DNA of 64,000 nt, from NCBI RefSeq assembly GCF_002812045.1, contig NZ_NPEG01000001.1:1-64000 (forward strand), written 5' to 3'. A program made the position numbers and the translations under genes. Positions 26,266-35,524 of the stretch are shown here, in pieces; position 1 is the stretch's first letter, and every line of letters begins with the position of its first letter. A model generated the notes under the pieces. The model worked only from the letters and a program-made list of their open reading frames with translations. It did no database searches and was not told the origin of the DNA. The stretch comes from Leptospira haakeii (GTDB taxonomy: Bacteria > Spirochaetota > Leptospiria > Leptospirales > Leptospiraceae).

Positions 26266-27810
26266 TCAGGCTTCCTGAGGGATCTCTTCCTGGGCCGCGT
26301 TTCTTGCTTCTTTGTATTTCCAGGTAAATTCTTGGAAAGATTTAAAAGCTACGAAGAAGAAACCGATCCCGTAGATCAATAGGAAGCCCACGATATAAGG
26401 ACGTCCCACTAAGAAAGATAGCACAACGGAAAACACACAATAACAACCAAGTAAGAACTCAAGAACTACATGGAAGTCCAAAGGAACGGTATATTTCAGC
26501 CTTTCTTTTAGGGAATCAGAGTTGTTTTCGATTCTCAATTTAGGAGTTCTTTTGAAGGAAGACTGGATCCCTAAAACAGCCTCGAGCCAGGCTCTGGTGT
26601 TTACGATCGCGATCCCAGTTCCGATCATGATCAGGATTGGAAGATACACTAATCTCTTTTTCCAATCTTTGTATAATGTCTTTTGTGAATATGCGTAGAA
26701 GAATAACGGTCCTACCGAGCCAATAGAAAGGATCGCTGCAGTTCCGGACAATACTTCTAATGGAAGATCGTAGAAGCTAAAACCTGACCAGTATTCCATT
26801 AATAATAATGGCGCACTAAATAGAATATTCACGATCATAAGAGGGTGAACGGAATAATTGATCAAATGAGTTACAGCCTCAGCCTTGGTTTTCCAAGGTA
26901 GGTCCGCTTTCCAAATACGAGGAAGAAGTTTCACGGCAGTTTGGATAGAGCCTTTACACCAACGGAACTGCTGAGACTTGTATGCAGACATCATTGCAGG
27001 GATTTCTGCAGGGCAAACCACATCTTTAAAATAACGGAACTTCCAACCTCTTAATTCTGCGCGATATGAAAGGTCGAAGTCTTCGGTAAGAGTATCATGC
27101 TCCCAACCGCCAGCATCCTCGATAGTTTTCTTTCTCCAAGTACCTGCAGTACCGTTGAAGTTCATCCAAAGTTTGGAACCGTTTCTTGCTACCTGCTCGA
27201 TCATGAAGTGACCGTCGATTCCGAAACTTTGCGCTTTGGTTAGAATATTATAATCTGCGTTGATATGTCCCCAACGTGCTTGTACCATTCCGATCTGAGG
27301 ATCGTCAAAGTAAGCCATGGTTTTAAGAAGGAAGTCAGGATCCGGCATGAAGTCCGCATCGAAAATAGCGATGTAGTCTCCTTTACAAACTCTCATTCCT
27401 TCGTCCAGAGCACCTGCCTTATGGCCAACACGATTGGTTCTGTGAAGGTGATGGATATCGAATCCTTGAGCCTTGTATTTTGCCACTAAGGAAGCGGCTT
27501 TTTGGATGGTCTCATCAGTAGAATCATCCAGAACTTGGATCTCTAATTTATCTTTAGGATATTTTAATGCAATTGTGGAGTCGATCAAACGATCTACTAC
27601 GTAAAACTCGTTAAAAATAGGAAGTTGGACAGTGACTACCGGAAGGCTCGGATCGTCCAAAGAAAGGTTTCTGCTCGGGTCTGTATCACAATTGGCGTTG
27701 TACTTTTTGTAAAGAAACACCATGATATACGTGTGAATTCCAAAGAAAAATAATCCTAGGATATCTAGGGCGTAAATTCCCAAAAACAGAACAGTGACTA
27801 CAGTGAGCAT
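26266..27810 (-). CDS. processive family 2 glycosyltransferase, cellulose-synthase-like
   Basis: A 514-residue membrane GT. An N-terminal helix precedes the GT-A domain with VTVQLPIFNE, LDDSTDET (first Asp), FDADFMPD (DxD), TLTEDFDLSYRA (the TED base) and QQFRW (the QxxRW motif). Four or more C-terminal membrane helices complete the BcsA/CsaB-like plan. The residues for processive beta-glycan synthesis are therefore complete. No PilZ domain, BcsB or other cellulose partner is nearby, so a glucan or mannan product is as likely as cellulose. I use ATG 27810; TTG 27819 is also possible, and neither has a good Shine-Dalgarno. Confidence 0.88.
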   Translation of the reverse strand: MLTVVTVLFLGIYALDILGLFFFGIHTYIMVFLYKKYNANCDTDPSRNLSLDDPSLPVVTVQLPIFNEFYVVDRLIDSTIALKYPKDKLEIQVLDDSTDETIQKAASLVAKYKAQGFDIHHLHRTNRVGHKAGALDEGMRVCKGDYIAIFDADFMPDPDFLLKTMAYFDDPQIGMVQARWGHINADYNILTKAQSFGIDGHFMIEQVARNGSKLWMNFNGTAGTWRKKTIEDAGGWEHDTLTEDFDLSYRAELRGWKFRYFKDVVCPAEIPAMMSAYKSQQFRWCKGSIQTAVKLLPRIWKADLPWKTKAEAVTHLINYSVHPLMIVNILFSAPLLLMEYWSGFSFYDLPLEVLSGTAAILSIGSVGPLFFYAYSQKTLYKDWKKRLVYLPILIMIGTGIAIVNTRAWLEAVLGIQSSFKRTPKLRIENNSDSLKERLKYTVPLDFHVVLEFLLGCYCVFSVVLSFLVGRPYIVGFLLIYGIGFFFVAFKSFQEFTWKYKEARNAAQEEIPQEA

Positions 27811-27933
27811 TTGGGACAAAAATTTTGGAAATACCTAAAAAGTCAATGGATTTTGCAGCGCAACATTCGAAGCCAGATTTTTCGCTCCGAAATTAAATCA
27901 CCTTCCCCCCGGAAAAAATGGGCGTAAAACCCT

Positions 27934-27978
27934 AAGGTCCGAACTTTGAAATCCGATATTCTAAATCGGATGGACCTT
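27934..27978 (+). promoter_or_regulatory. nested stem-loop (GGTCC/GGACC) in intergenic region
   Basis: An outer stem AAGGTCC / GGACCTT encloses, after 11 unpaired bases, an inner stem TCCGAT / ATCGGA with a seven-base loop. It lies in the divergent region between the cellulose-synthase-like gene and the MotA-like gene. A very similar plan occurs at 40743-40787. It could be the body of a leader or small RNA that ends at the terminator-like hairpin 28026-28060. Confidence 0.45.
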
Positions 27979-28025
27979 TAACCTCCCTGGTTAAAGCCAA
28001 TCCACTGCGAATTTTCACTTTCTTG

Positions 28026-28060
28026 TAGAGGGGATGGGACGAACCGTCCTCTATTTTTTT
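28026..28060 (+). terminator. orphan terminator-like hairpin with T7 run
   Basis: TAGAGG - 16 bases - CCTCTA is followed at once by seven T. The orientation is plus, but no plus-strand gene lies upstream within this intergenic region. The hairpin would end a short transcript carrying the nested stem-loop at 27934, or act as an attenuator ahead of the MotA-like gene. Confidence 0.5.
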
Positions 28061-28088
28061 GAAAACGCTTGTCTCCATGACATAATCT
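28059..28088 (+). promoter_or_regulatory. candidate promoter of the MotA-like gene
   Basis: TTGAAA (28059) and TAATCT (28083) are separated by 18 bases. A start about seven bases downstream would leave fewer than ten leader bases before ATG 28104, in line with the lack of a Shine-Dalgarno there. Confidence 0.35.
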
Positions 28089-28103
28089 ACCTAATTTGCT
28101 CCC

Positions 28104-28835
28104 ATGCGTTCGGCTATCTTAGGTTTAATTGCCGCATTTGCTTCCGTACTGTTAGCAATCTTATTGGAAGAAGCGCATTTTCTTTCCTTTCTCAAACTAT
28201 CCGCACTTGTATTGATCCTGGGAGGAACTGCGGGGGCAACATTCGCTAGTTATACTCCGGAAGAATTTGCAAATCTGATCATTCACTTAAGAGAATCCCT
28301 TTTTCCTAAGAGAGAATTTTCTCTTTCTGATGTATTCTTGGACTTCGCAGAGAAGGCCAGAAAAAACGGATTACTATCATTGGAAGACCAACTTGCAGGA
28401 GTGCCTGACGCATTCTTGAGAAAAGGGATACAACTAATCGTAGATGGAACGGATCCAAGAGCTGTAGAAGAAATTTTATTCGAAGCAGCAGAAGGTCTGG
28501 AGAATAAAGAAACTCGCTCCGCAAAAATTTTAGAAACCGCCGGAGGATTTTCTCCTACTATCGGGATCATCGGAACAGTGATGGGACTTGTAAGCGTATT
28601 GGAAAATTTGGGAGCAGGGACAAGAGCTCTGGGCGAAGGAATCGCCACTGCATTTATCGCAACCTTCTACGGAATTGCATTTGCAAACTTAGCCTATTTT
28701 CCATTGGCAAATAGACTTAGAACTTGGGCGTTTTCCAGAGACAGAAGAAGACAGGCAATCATCCGAGGAATTATTTCTCTTCAAACAGGAGACAACAGAC
28801 GGATCCTTGTAGAGAGAATGGCGCCGTTTTTGTAG
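28104..28835 (+). CDS. MotA-like proton-channel protein
   Basis: A 243-residue protein of the MotA/TolQ/ExbB superfamily. Two N-terminal helices ([43 protein letters not shown]) are followed by a cytoplasmic loop and then the conserved pair '[27 protein letters not shown]' and '[31 protein letters not shown]', typical of MotA. In flagellar motors MotA pairs with MotB to form the stator. No motB follows; the next gene is on the opposite strand. It may be a second MotA that uses a MotB encoded elsewhere. There is no Shine-Dalgarno; the start could be leaderless. Confidence 0.85.
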   Translation: MRSAILGLIAAFASVLLAILLEEAHFLSFLKLSALVLILGGTAGATFASYTPEEFANLIIHLRESLFPKREFSLSDVFLDFAEKARKNGLLSLEDQLAGVPDAFLRKGIQLIVDGTDPRAVEEILFEAAEGLENKETRSAKILETAGGFSPTIGIIGTVMGLVSVLENLGAGTRALGEGIATAFIATFYGIAFANLAYFPLANRLRTWAFSRDRRRQAIIRGIISLQTGDNRRILVERMAPFL

Positions 28836-28859
28836 GAGTTCCTACATTTTTAGATCAAA

Positions 28860-30476
28860 TTAATCTACTGCATTCTTTTCGCGATTCCCTTCTGACCATA
28901 TTTTTTCTTCCCGAGCCTCATCGATCAGATAAGGCTCATTATATCTTCGAAGGGACCCGAATTGAAACTTCCAGAACAAATCAAATCTTCTGGGATCAGA
29001 AATCTCTCCTCTTGTCAACAAGTTCAGAGAATCGTAATATTCCTTAAGCTTAGGATCTTGGATTTTATTTTTCCCGGATTCGACAGACTCAAAATATCCG
29101 AGAGGCAAGTGCCTGACCTTATGTCCTACTCTACCCTTACCTTGGATCCTGGAAAGAAGAGGATCTCCCAACGCAATTATATCGATAATATATTGATCTT
29201 GAAGAAAAAATCCAACTACACCTGTATTATATTTAATGAATACTTTCTGATCGGTCGGAGGGAAAAAAGGTTTTTTGTTTGCTATGTTAGAAAGAATAGA
29301 GCCTTCCCTATCATACCAAGAAAGGCCAGTACCAAGGTAATACCAAAACTTCTCGTCTGTAATCCCCACTTTGTCCAAAATCCAGGGATTTTTGCTCACT
29401 TGCTGCTTAATAGAGTGAATAGGAGTGGAGAATAAAAGAATATTATAAAGAATTAAAGCAGATCCTAAAACATACGTATCTTTTTTCCCTATATTTTCGA
29501 GACGAACCAATGCAATCCCAAAAAGAAAGATTACATAAGTAAAAAATCTTCCAGCCATAAAATCTCCTCCGACAAAGAGGATATATACTAAATATGGCAA
29601 AGAAAAGACTAAAGACATTAGAATAGGATTTGAATTCTTTTTCAAAACCGCACGAATGATTGCCACGATCGGAAGAAATATGAATGCAATAAAGTCCCAC
29701 TTTAGTTCAAAAATATAATACTGCAATCCTTGCGAAAGTATTTGAACAAGAGAATCCTCTACATTCGTTTTGGAATAGTATGTATTCGGCAAAAGAGAAC
29801 CATAATACAAAGCGGAAAATAGAAACCAAAGAATAGCAGGCAGGCCACAAAGAACGATTTTAGAACTTAAAAAAAAGGTAATTCTTCCTTTCTTCCAATC
29901 TTGGAAAAAAACGATCAGAAGTGGAATTATAAAGATTAGAATAAAATCAATCCTGGAAACTAAAGCAAAACCGGCAAGAAGGACCAGGCCAGGCAATTTG
30001 GAATCGGCCCCTTCTTCTTTTCTAAAATATAAATAGAAGAAGATCGCCTCTATTAAATAATTCAGAGAATTTTCCAAACCTGAATATGTATAGTCTACGA
30101 AAGATCTAGAAGAGAAAAGAAAACACAAGCCCAGCCAAAATGAAACTTTAGAAATAGAGATCTTTCTTAAAAAATAAAACGTGGAAAGTCCCCAAACAAA
30201 TGAGCTAAAAAAGGACCAGAACACTATATTCTGATACACAAAATAAAAAGGAGAAAGCACTAAGATCAAGAGCGGATTTGTAAATGCCTGCACACGCTCT
30301 GCGATATTCCATCGCAACCCGAAACCATTTACAAAATGATCTAATACCCTAAAGCTAATAAATGAATCATCACTTAACCAAGCGTTTTGGTAAGAGATAT
30401 AAGTGAATATAATTAGGACTAATGCCAGTTCGAAATAATTAGACCGAATGATCTTCTTCCAATCAAAACGATCCAT
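28860..30476 (-). CDS. GT-C glycosyltransferase, AftB-like
   Basis: A 538-residue polytopic protein with 10 or more membrane helices. The N-terminal loop 'WLSDDSFISFRVLDHFVNGFGLRWNIAERVQAFTNPLL' contains the Asp-Asp pair and the GFGLRWN/ERVQAFTNP block typical of the AftB-like GT-C enzymes of mycobacteria, which add arabinofuranose to cell-wall glycans from a lipid-linked donor. 'YSGLENSLNYLIEAIFFYLY' is another shared block. In Leptospira the donor and acceptor are unknown; LPS or another envelope glycan is my inference. It lies 12 bases downstream of the antiporter gene on the same strand and may be co-transcribed. Confidence 0.75.
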   Translation of the reverse strand: MDRFDWKKIIRSNYFELALVLIIFTYISYQNAWLSDDSFISFRVLDHFVNGFGLRWNIAERVQAFTNPLLILVLSPFYFVYQNIVFWSFFSSFVWGLSTFYFLRKISISKVSFWLGLCFLFSSRSFVDYTYSGLENSLNYLIEAIFFYLYFRKEEGADSKLPGLVLLAGFALVSRIDFILIFIIPLLIVFFQDWKKGRITFFLSSKIVLCGLPAILWFLFSALYYGSLLPNTYYSKTNVEDSLVQILSQGLQYYIFELKWDFIAFIFLPIVAIIRAVLKKNSNPILMSLVFSLPYLVYILFVGGDFMAGRFFTYVIFLFGIALVRLENIGKKDTYVLGSALILYNILLFSTPIHSIKQQVSKNPWILDKVGITDEKFWYYLGTGLSWYDREGSILSNIANKKPFFPPTDQKVFIKYNTGVVGFFLQDQYIIDIIALGDPLLSRIQGKGRVGHKVRHLPLGYFESVESGKNKIQDPKLKEYYDSLNLLTRGEISDPRRFDLFWKFQFGSLRRYNEPYLIDEAREEKIWSEGNREKNAVD

Positions 30477-30488
30477 TATAATAAGAAG

Positions 30489-31976
30489 CTATGCTTCCTT
30501 TCTTTCTCCCATTCTTGAAAGAATTTCACGGATCTTATCTTCCGCACCTTCAGGAGTTAAAACTAAAAGAACATCCCCATCTTCCATCTTGGTTTTACCT
30601 GTTGGAACCAAGTGTGAATCTCCCCGGTAAATCAAGGTAATCAAAGAATTTTCTGGGAAATCCAATTCGTATACGAACTTACCTACTGATGCGGAACCAT
30701 ACGGAACGATATACTCCAGAAGTTGGGTATCGCTCTTGTCCTTGTTCTCGAATTCGAATGGATAAGAAGCTCTTTGTTCCAAAGCTGCCTCGAGCCCTAA
30801 AATTCGAACTGCAAATGGGATTGTAGATCCTTGCAATAACAAAGAAGTTAATACGGTAAAGAAGACAATATGAAAGATCATCTCCGACTCTGGGAGTTGT
30901 TTAGCAAAAGGGAATGTAGCCAGAATGATCGGAGCAGCACCTCTTAACCCCACCCAAGAGACCAAGAGTTTTTCTCTCCAGTCCACATTAAATCCTGTTA
31001 AAGCTAAAAACACCGCGGCCGGTCTCGCAATCATTATTAGGAAGACCGAAAACGCTATTCCTAACACGGCGACTGAAGGAATTTTAGAAGGAAATACAAG
31101 AAGTCCTAAGGTAAGGAACATTACGATTTGCATCAACCACGCAATCCCGTCCATAAAGCGAACATTACTTCGTTTGTGAACGAAAGATCTATTTCCTATG
31201 ATAATTCCAGCTATATACACCGCCAAGAACGGGTTTCCACCGATCAGATCAGTCGCAGCGTATACGAATAGAACGGAAGCAGAAAGTAATACCGGATATA
31301 AACCTTCGTAATCCAGTTTGATCCGGTTCATACCTCGGTAGATCCAATAACCTAAAAGCAGACCTAAGATAATTCCCAAACTGAATTGTTGGAAAATAGT
31401 CCAAGCTAAAGTGTCCCAAGAAGGAGAAGAAGATCCTACAAACCCTAAAACAGAAGTGGTCAATAATACTGCGAGTGGATCGTTACTCCCCGACTCTAAT
31501 TCTAAAAGAGATGTGAGTCCTTTTCTCATACCTATATTGCTGGTTCTGAGAACGTTAAATACCGCTGCAGCGTCGGTGGATGATACGATCGCACCCAGAA
31601 GAAATCCGATAATAGGATCGAAACCCATTACAAAAATTGCAAATAAGGCTACGAAGACGCAGGTAAGAAATACTCCTACGGTCCCGAGAGAAATTCCTTT
31701 CCAAAGTATAGGTTTTACCTTGACCCAGTCGGTCTCTAAACCTCCGGAGAACAAGATAAATGCTAATGCGATAGAACCGACCTTACGGGTCAGATCCGCG
31801 TCGTTAAACCAGATCTTTAGAATGCCGTCGGAACCTGCTAACATTCCGATCGTTAAGAATATAAGGAGAGAAGGAACTCCAAATTTTGTGGAAACACGCA
31901 AGAGGCCTATGCTAAGAATGATAAGGCTTGAAAGAGCTAAAATTTGAAACTCGAAGTTAAGAGCGTTCAATTCCAC
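30489..31976 (-). CDS. K+/H+ (Na+/H+) antiporter, CPA1 family, NhaP2-like
   Basis: A 495-residue protein. Residues 1-390 form the CPA1 transporter core with about 12 membrane helices. 'FILFSGGLETDW', the ion-site block 'SSTDAAAVFNVLR' and 'ELESGSNDPLAVLLT' carry the conserved acidic pair. The last 85 residues form a TrkA-C-type regulatory domain (LIYRGDSHLVPTGKTKMEDGDVLLVLT), as in NhaP2/CvrA. It exchanges potassium or sodium for protons across the inner membrane and supports pH and osmotic balance. The start is GTG at 31976, with TTG 31970 as an alternative. Confidence 0.92.
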   Translation of the reverse strand: MELNALNFEFQILALSSLIILSIGLLRVSTKFGVPSLLIFLTIGMLAGSDGILKIWFNDADLTRKVGSIALAFILFSGGLETDWVKVKPILWKGISLGTVGVFLTCVFVALFAIFVMGFDPIIGFLLGAIVSSTDAAAVFNVLRTSNIGMRKGLTSLLELESGSNDPLAVLLTTSVLGFVGSSSPSWDTLAWTIFQQFSLGIILGLLLGYWIYRGMNRIKLDYEGLYPVLLSASVLFVYAATDLIGGNPFLAVYIAGIIIGNRSFVHKRSNVRFMDGIAWLMQIVMFLTLGLLVFPSKIPSVAVLGIAFSVFLIMIARPAAVFLALTGFNVDWREKLLVSWVGLRGAAPIILATFPFAKQLPESEMIFHIVFFTVLTSLLLQGSTIPFAVRILGLEAALEQRASYPFEFENKDKSDTQLLEYIVPYGSASVGKFVYELDFPENSLITLIYRGDSHLVPTGKTKMEDGDVLLVLTPEGAEDKIREILSRMGERKEA

Positions 31977-32069
31977 TACGATAGATTCTAATCCTTTGAA
32001 AATTATGCGATTTCTTTTTTTATCTGAAAAAAACTATTTTCAAAACAAAAATCAAAAACATTGGACCCA

Positions 32070-32408
32070 TTAGACTACGTCAGAGTTCAGTTCGTACAAT
32101 AAATCTTCCAACTCTCTGGAGTCCGTAACTTCTACCAATCTATCTTCACCGAATTCATCCGCCTCTATCTTCACGGCAAAGTATCCGAAACTTTCTTCTC
32201 CCTTCAAAAATCCTACATCCAGATTGATGAAATCTGTTTCATCTTCAGAGGATGGAATGAGTAAAAAATATTGGTACTCGTCTAACTCAACTACTTCTCC
32301 CACGATAAAAGAATATGGATTTCCATCCTCATCTAATAAGTGTAGAAGCTCGTCGCCCAGCTCCTCATGCTCTGTGGATTCGGTTTCCTTATCGTAAGAT
32401 TCCAACAC
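32070..32408 (-). CDS. DUF1292 family protein
   Basis: A 112-residue acidic protein. The block 'LHLLDEDGNPYSFIVGEVVELDEYQYFLLIP' followed by 'FAVKIEADEFGEDRLVEVTDSRELEDLLYELN' is the DUF1292 (YrzB-like) signature, a small beta-alpha domain found across Firmicutes and spirochaetes without an assigned role. The GTG start at 32408 follows AAGGA. It is about 95 bases ahead of the antiporter on the same strand. The protein has no membrane segment or Cys. Confidence 0.82.
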   Translation of the reverse strand: MLESYDKETESTEHEELGDELLHLLDEDGNPYSFIVGEVVELDEYQYFLLIPSSEDETDFINLDVGFLKGEESFGYFAVKIEADEFGEDRLVEVTDSRELEDLLYELNSDVV

Positions 32409-32516
32409 CTGCGTCTTTCCTTACTTTAAAGATCGGCCCAAAAAAGGATTCGGCTTTGCCGTAAAAGGTGGACAAACCTGAAAATACGTCGTTTATAGGA
32501 TGAAATTCCGTCATTT

Positions 32517-35003
32517 ATGTATTCGAATCGCGTAATTTTCACAATTTTTATTCTAAACATTCTGCTCTTTTGGAATTGCGGAGGGACAGATTATGATTTG
32601 GGAGAAATTCGAGAAGGTAAACTAGACTCAAAAACTTGGGATCCGAGTAAAACTATTCTTTCTCTCAGGGGCGAATGGGAATTGGTTCCAGGGAAATTTT
32701 TAGCTTCGGAACCTGAACCTGGGCAAACCCAAGAACGGATTTACGCACCCGTTCCTCAAATCTGGAATGAATTTGTAAAAGATAATAAGCTTTTATTTCC
32801 GAATGGAAAGGGTTTCGGTACATACTCTCTCCAGATACAACTTCCAGAAAATTGCCCTGAGCTGATGTTAAAAGTCCCAGATTTAGGAACATCTTACTCA
32901 ATTTACGCGAATGGAAAACTTTTAGAAACAGTAGGCAAGGTAGGAAAAACTCCGGAGACTTCGACTCCATTCCTGCAAACTTCCATAGTCCTTCTTCCAC
33001 AAAATCTAAAAAGATTGGATTTCGAGATATCCAATTTCGCACATATTAACGGAGGTCTTTGGTTTACTCCGGAGATCGGGACACCTTCTCTTATATTAAA
33101 AAAATTGCATTCTAGCCAGGCGGTGGATATTGCAAGTTCTGCTGCGGTTTTGGTACTTGCAATCTATCAGATCATGGCTTTCATCAGAACAAGAGAAGAA
33201 AAAAGTCAATTATACTTTGCGTTATTTTCTTTAGCTTCCGTATTTAGATTTTTTCTCACCGGAAATAGATTGTTCAATTATGTATTTCCTGAAGTTCCTT
33301 GGGAGATCAGTTATAGATTAGAATACTTAAGCACATATATTCTATGTTCAGGATTTTTGGCCTATTCTTCCACTGCGTTTAAACAGGATTTCCATCCAAA
33401 AACAGAATGGATCTCGCTGATCGTAATGTCGTTTTTCGCAATTCCCACTATAGTATTACCTGCCGAATATTACGCAAGATTACTATTCCCTTTTCAATTT
33501 ACGATTCTTATAGGTGGAGCTTATACTCTATTAGGTTGTGCGAGAGCGGTCATTCACGCAAGACCTGGCTCCAGATTTTTCCTAGTAGGGATCTCTTTCA
33601 TAATCATCGCCGGCATAAACGATATTCTGTCCTCTAATTATATATTAAATAATCATTACATACTAGCTCCGGCGATTTTTTTGTTTATATTTTTCCATAG
33701 TTTAGGTTTTTCATTCTCCTTCTCAAGAGTTTTGAGAACTTCTATGGAAGCGGAGAAGGGACTACAAATCGCAAACCAAAACCTGAACGAACTAAAAACA
33801 GAATTGGAAAACAAGGTAGAATCCAGAACCGTTCAATTAACCGCTGCAAAAGAAAAAGCAGAATGGGAAGCAAAATATAGATACGACTTCCTTGCAATCA
33901 TGAGCCACGAGATTCGCACTCCTTTAAACGGACTTTTGGGGACTTCCAACCTTCTTTACGAGACTTCCTTAACCCAAGAACAAAAAGAATACGCGGAAAT
34001 TATTCAAGCATCCGGGGAGAACCTTCTCCACTTAGTGAACCAATTATTAGATCTTTCTAAAATAGAAAACCATCGTTTTGTGTTGGAGATCCTACCTTTC
34101 GATCCATTCGCTGTTTTACAAAAAGCAGCAAGAGTGGTAAAAGCGAGAGCTGAAGAAAAAAGAGTCTTAGTAGATATATCCTATCCGGAACACCATCCCG
34201 GGATTTTTTTAGGGGACGAAGGAAGGATCCAACAAGTACTCTTAAATCTTCTGAGCAACGCGATCAAATTTACAAGTTCCGGAGGAAAGGTCTGTCTTGG
34301 AGTTCGTTTTTATGGAGAAGATCTTTTCTCACGAGTTTTAGAATTCTGGGTAGAAGATGACGGAGTAGGTATCGCTGAAGAACAAGCATCCGTATTATTC
34401 GAACCATTCGTCCAAGCGGACTCTTCCGTTGCTAGGAAATTCGGCGGAAGCGGATTAGGCTTAACCATCTCCAAAAAATTGGTAGAGCTTATGGGAGGAA
34501 GTATCCGGATCACAAGTTCTCCAGGAAAAGGATCCAAATTTTCATTCTTACTTCCCTTTCCTCAAGAAGAACCGGAAAAACAAGAACTGGAAGAAGAGGC
34601 AGCTCCACCTATCGTTCTACCTCCGCTCAAAATTCTACTCGTAGAAGACCAAGAATTTTCCAGAAGAGTTGCATTCGATATTTTAACTAAACTCGGAATG
34701 AAAGTGCATTCGTTAGGAATGGGCAAAGACGCGATCGCTCAATTAGACAGAGAAACCTACGAAGTCATACTTTTAGACATTGATCTTCCTGATATTAGCG
34801 GCTTAGAAGTTTCGAAAAAAATTAAGGAAACTTTCGCTCATCCACCTTATCTTGTGGCTTGGACTGCTCACGCTCTACCTGGCTCGGAAGAATTTTTCGA
34901 AAGTTCTGGATTCGATTCTTATCTTAAGAAACCTTCTCTCAAAAGGGATTGGATCCTATTTTTAGAAAGATATGTGCAAAGTAGGCCAAAACCCTCGGAC
35001 TAA
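32517..35003 (+). CDS. hybrid histidine kinase with 7TMR-DISM sensor
   Basis: An 828-residue protein. The signal peptide ends in LLFWNC, possibly lipidated. An extracellular beta-rich domain (residues 35-190) follows, then seven membrane helices (about 200-400, 7TMR-DISM), a coiled coil, and a HisKA domain with SHEIRTP (His464). The HATPase has 'LLNLLSNAIKFTSSGGKV', DDGVGI and 'GGSGLGLTISKKLVELMGG'. A C-terminal receiver domain has its phospho-acceptor at Asp754 (LLDIDLPDISG). There is no HPt domain, so signal transfer needs another protein. 7TMR-DISM sensors are thought to read envelope ligands such as carbohydrates. A tiny lipoprotein gene follows after 10 bases. Confidence 0.92.
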   Translation: MYSNRVIFTIFILNILLFWNCGGTDYDLGEIREGKLDSKTWDPSKTILSLRGEWELVPGKFLASEPEPGQTQERIYAPVPQIWNEFVKDNKLLFPNGKGFGTYSLQIQLPENCPELMLKVPDLGTSYSIYANGKLLETVGKVGKTPETSTPFLQTSIVLLPQNLKRLDFEISNFAHINGGLWFTPEIGTPSLILKKLHSSQAVDIASSAAVLVLAIYQIMAFIRTREEKSQLYFALFSLASVFRFFLTGNRLFNYVFPEVPWEISYRLEYLSTYILCSGFLAYSSTAFKQDFHPKTEWISLIVMSFFAIPTIVLPAEYYARLLFPFQFTILIGGAYTLLGCARAVIHARPGSRFFLVGISFIIIAGINDILSSNYILNNHYILAPAIFLFIFFHSLGFSFSFSRVLRTSMEAEKGLQIANQNLNELKTELENKVESRTVQLTAAKEKAEWEAKYRYDFLAIMSHEIRTPLNGLLGTSNLLYETSLTQEQKEYAEIIQASGENLLHLVNQLLDLSKIENHRFVLEILPFDPFAVLQKAARVVKARAEEKRVLVDISYPEHHPGIFLGDEGRIQQVLLNLLSNAIKFTSSGGKVCLGVRFYGEDLFSRVLEFWVEDDGVGIAEEQASVLFEPFVQADSSVARKFGGSGLGLTISKKLVELMGGSIRITSSPGKGSKFSFLLPFPQEEPEKQELEEEAAPPIVLPPLKILLVEDQEFSRRVAFDILTKLGMKVHSLGMGKDAIAQLDRETYEVILLDIDLPDISGLEVSKKIKETFAHPPYLVAWTAHALPGSEEFFESSGFDSYLKKPSLKRDWILFLERYVQSRPKPSD

Positions 35004-35013
35004 TTCATTCAAA

Positions 35014-35226
35014 ATGCGTAATATATCCTTCTTAGTCTTTATCTTATTCGTGTTGTTCGTATCTTCCGATTGTAATTCCGGGGGAAAGCAGGACTGTGGC
35101 CGGGCCACCCCAAGTGATAAAAAAACTGCAGAATTATTGCAGACTGCCTGTTTGGCGGATCAGAGTAATAAGACAGTATGTGATCTATACCTTCTAGAAG
35201 CAGTATACCACACACATTGTTGGTAA
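35014..35226 (+). CDS. small Cys-rich lipoprotein
   Basis: A 70-residue protein. I use ATG 35014, which places a hydrophobic signal (ISFLVFILFVLFVSSDC) at the N-terminus with a lipobox SSDC; longer starts run back into the kinase gene. The mature part has five further Cys (KQDC, TACLAD, TVCDLY, HTHC) that could form disulfides. No family is recognised. It begins ten bases after the hybrid kinase stop, so it is probably in the same transcript, which could hint at a role near the sensor; that link is speculative. Confidence 0.6.
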   Translation: MRNISFLVFILFVLFVSSDCNSGGKQDCGRATPSDKKTAELLQTACLADQSNKTVCDLYLLEAVYHTHCW

Positions 35227-35231
35227 GAAGA

Positions 35232-35522
35232 TCAGAATTCCTCGAAAGGAAGTTTGTTTTTTTTGGAATTATTACAGTCTTTGCAAGCAGGTACCAAATT
35301 CGCTTTGATAGACTTTCCTCCTTTTGCCAAAGGGATTAAGTGATCCATGGTGAGTTCATCAGGAGGAAATTTTTTACCGCAGTAATGACAGATGCCGTCC
35401 GCTTTTTTCTTTCTCCACCAAGGAGTTTTGCGTAATTCTTTTGCGATCTGTCTTTGTTTTTTGATCTCGGATTCACTTACCCAAAGTAAAGGTTCTTCCG
35501 AATATTCTCCAGGACCGTTCAT
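35232..35522 (-). CDS. HNH endonuclease-domain protein
   Basis: A 96-residue protein. The HNH zinc-ribbon is complete: ICHYCGKKF, 'LTMDHLIPLAKGGKSIKANLVPACKDCNNSK' with the DH pair, central Asn and the second CxxC. Such small stand-alone HNH proteins cut DNA, sometimes in restriction or phage contexts, but no such genes are nearby. The ATG at 35522 is two bases after the manA stop, which supports re-initiation from the manA message. An earlier in-frame start would overlap manA by about 40 bases. Confidence 0.82.
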   Translation of the reverse strand: MNGPGEYSEEPLLWVSESEIKKQRQIAKELRKTPWWRKKKADGICHYCGKKFPPDELTMDHLIPLAKGGKSIKANLVPACKDCNNSKKNKLPFEEF

Positions 35523-35524
35523 GG

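Noticed and set aside
27820..28060. Known riboswitch (cobalamin, cyclic di-GMP, fluoride) in the leader
   Set aside because: No conserved core of these classes could be matched on either strand, although the region is structured.
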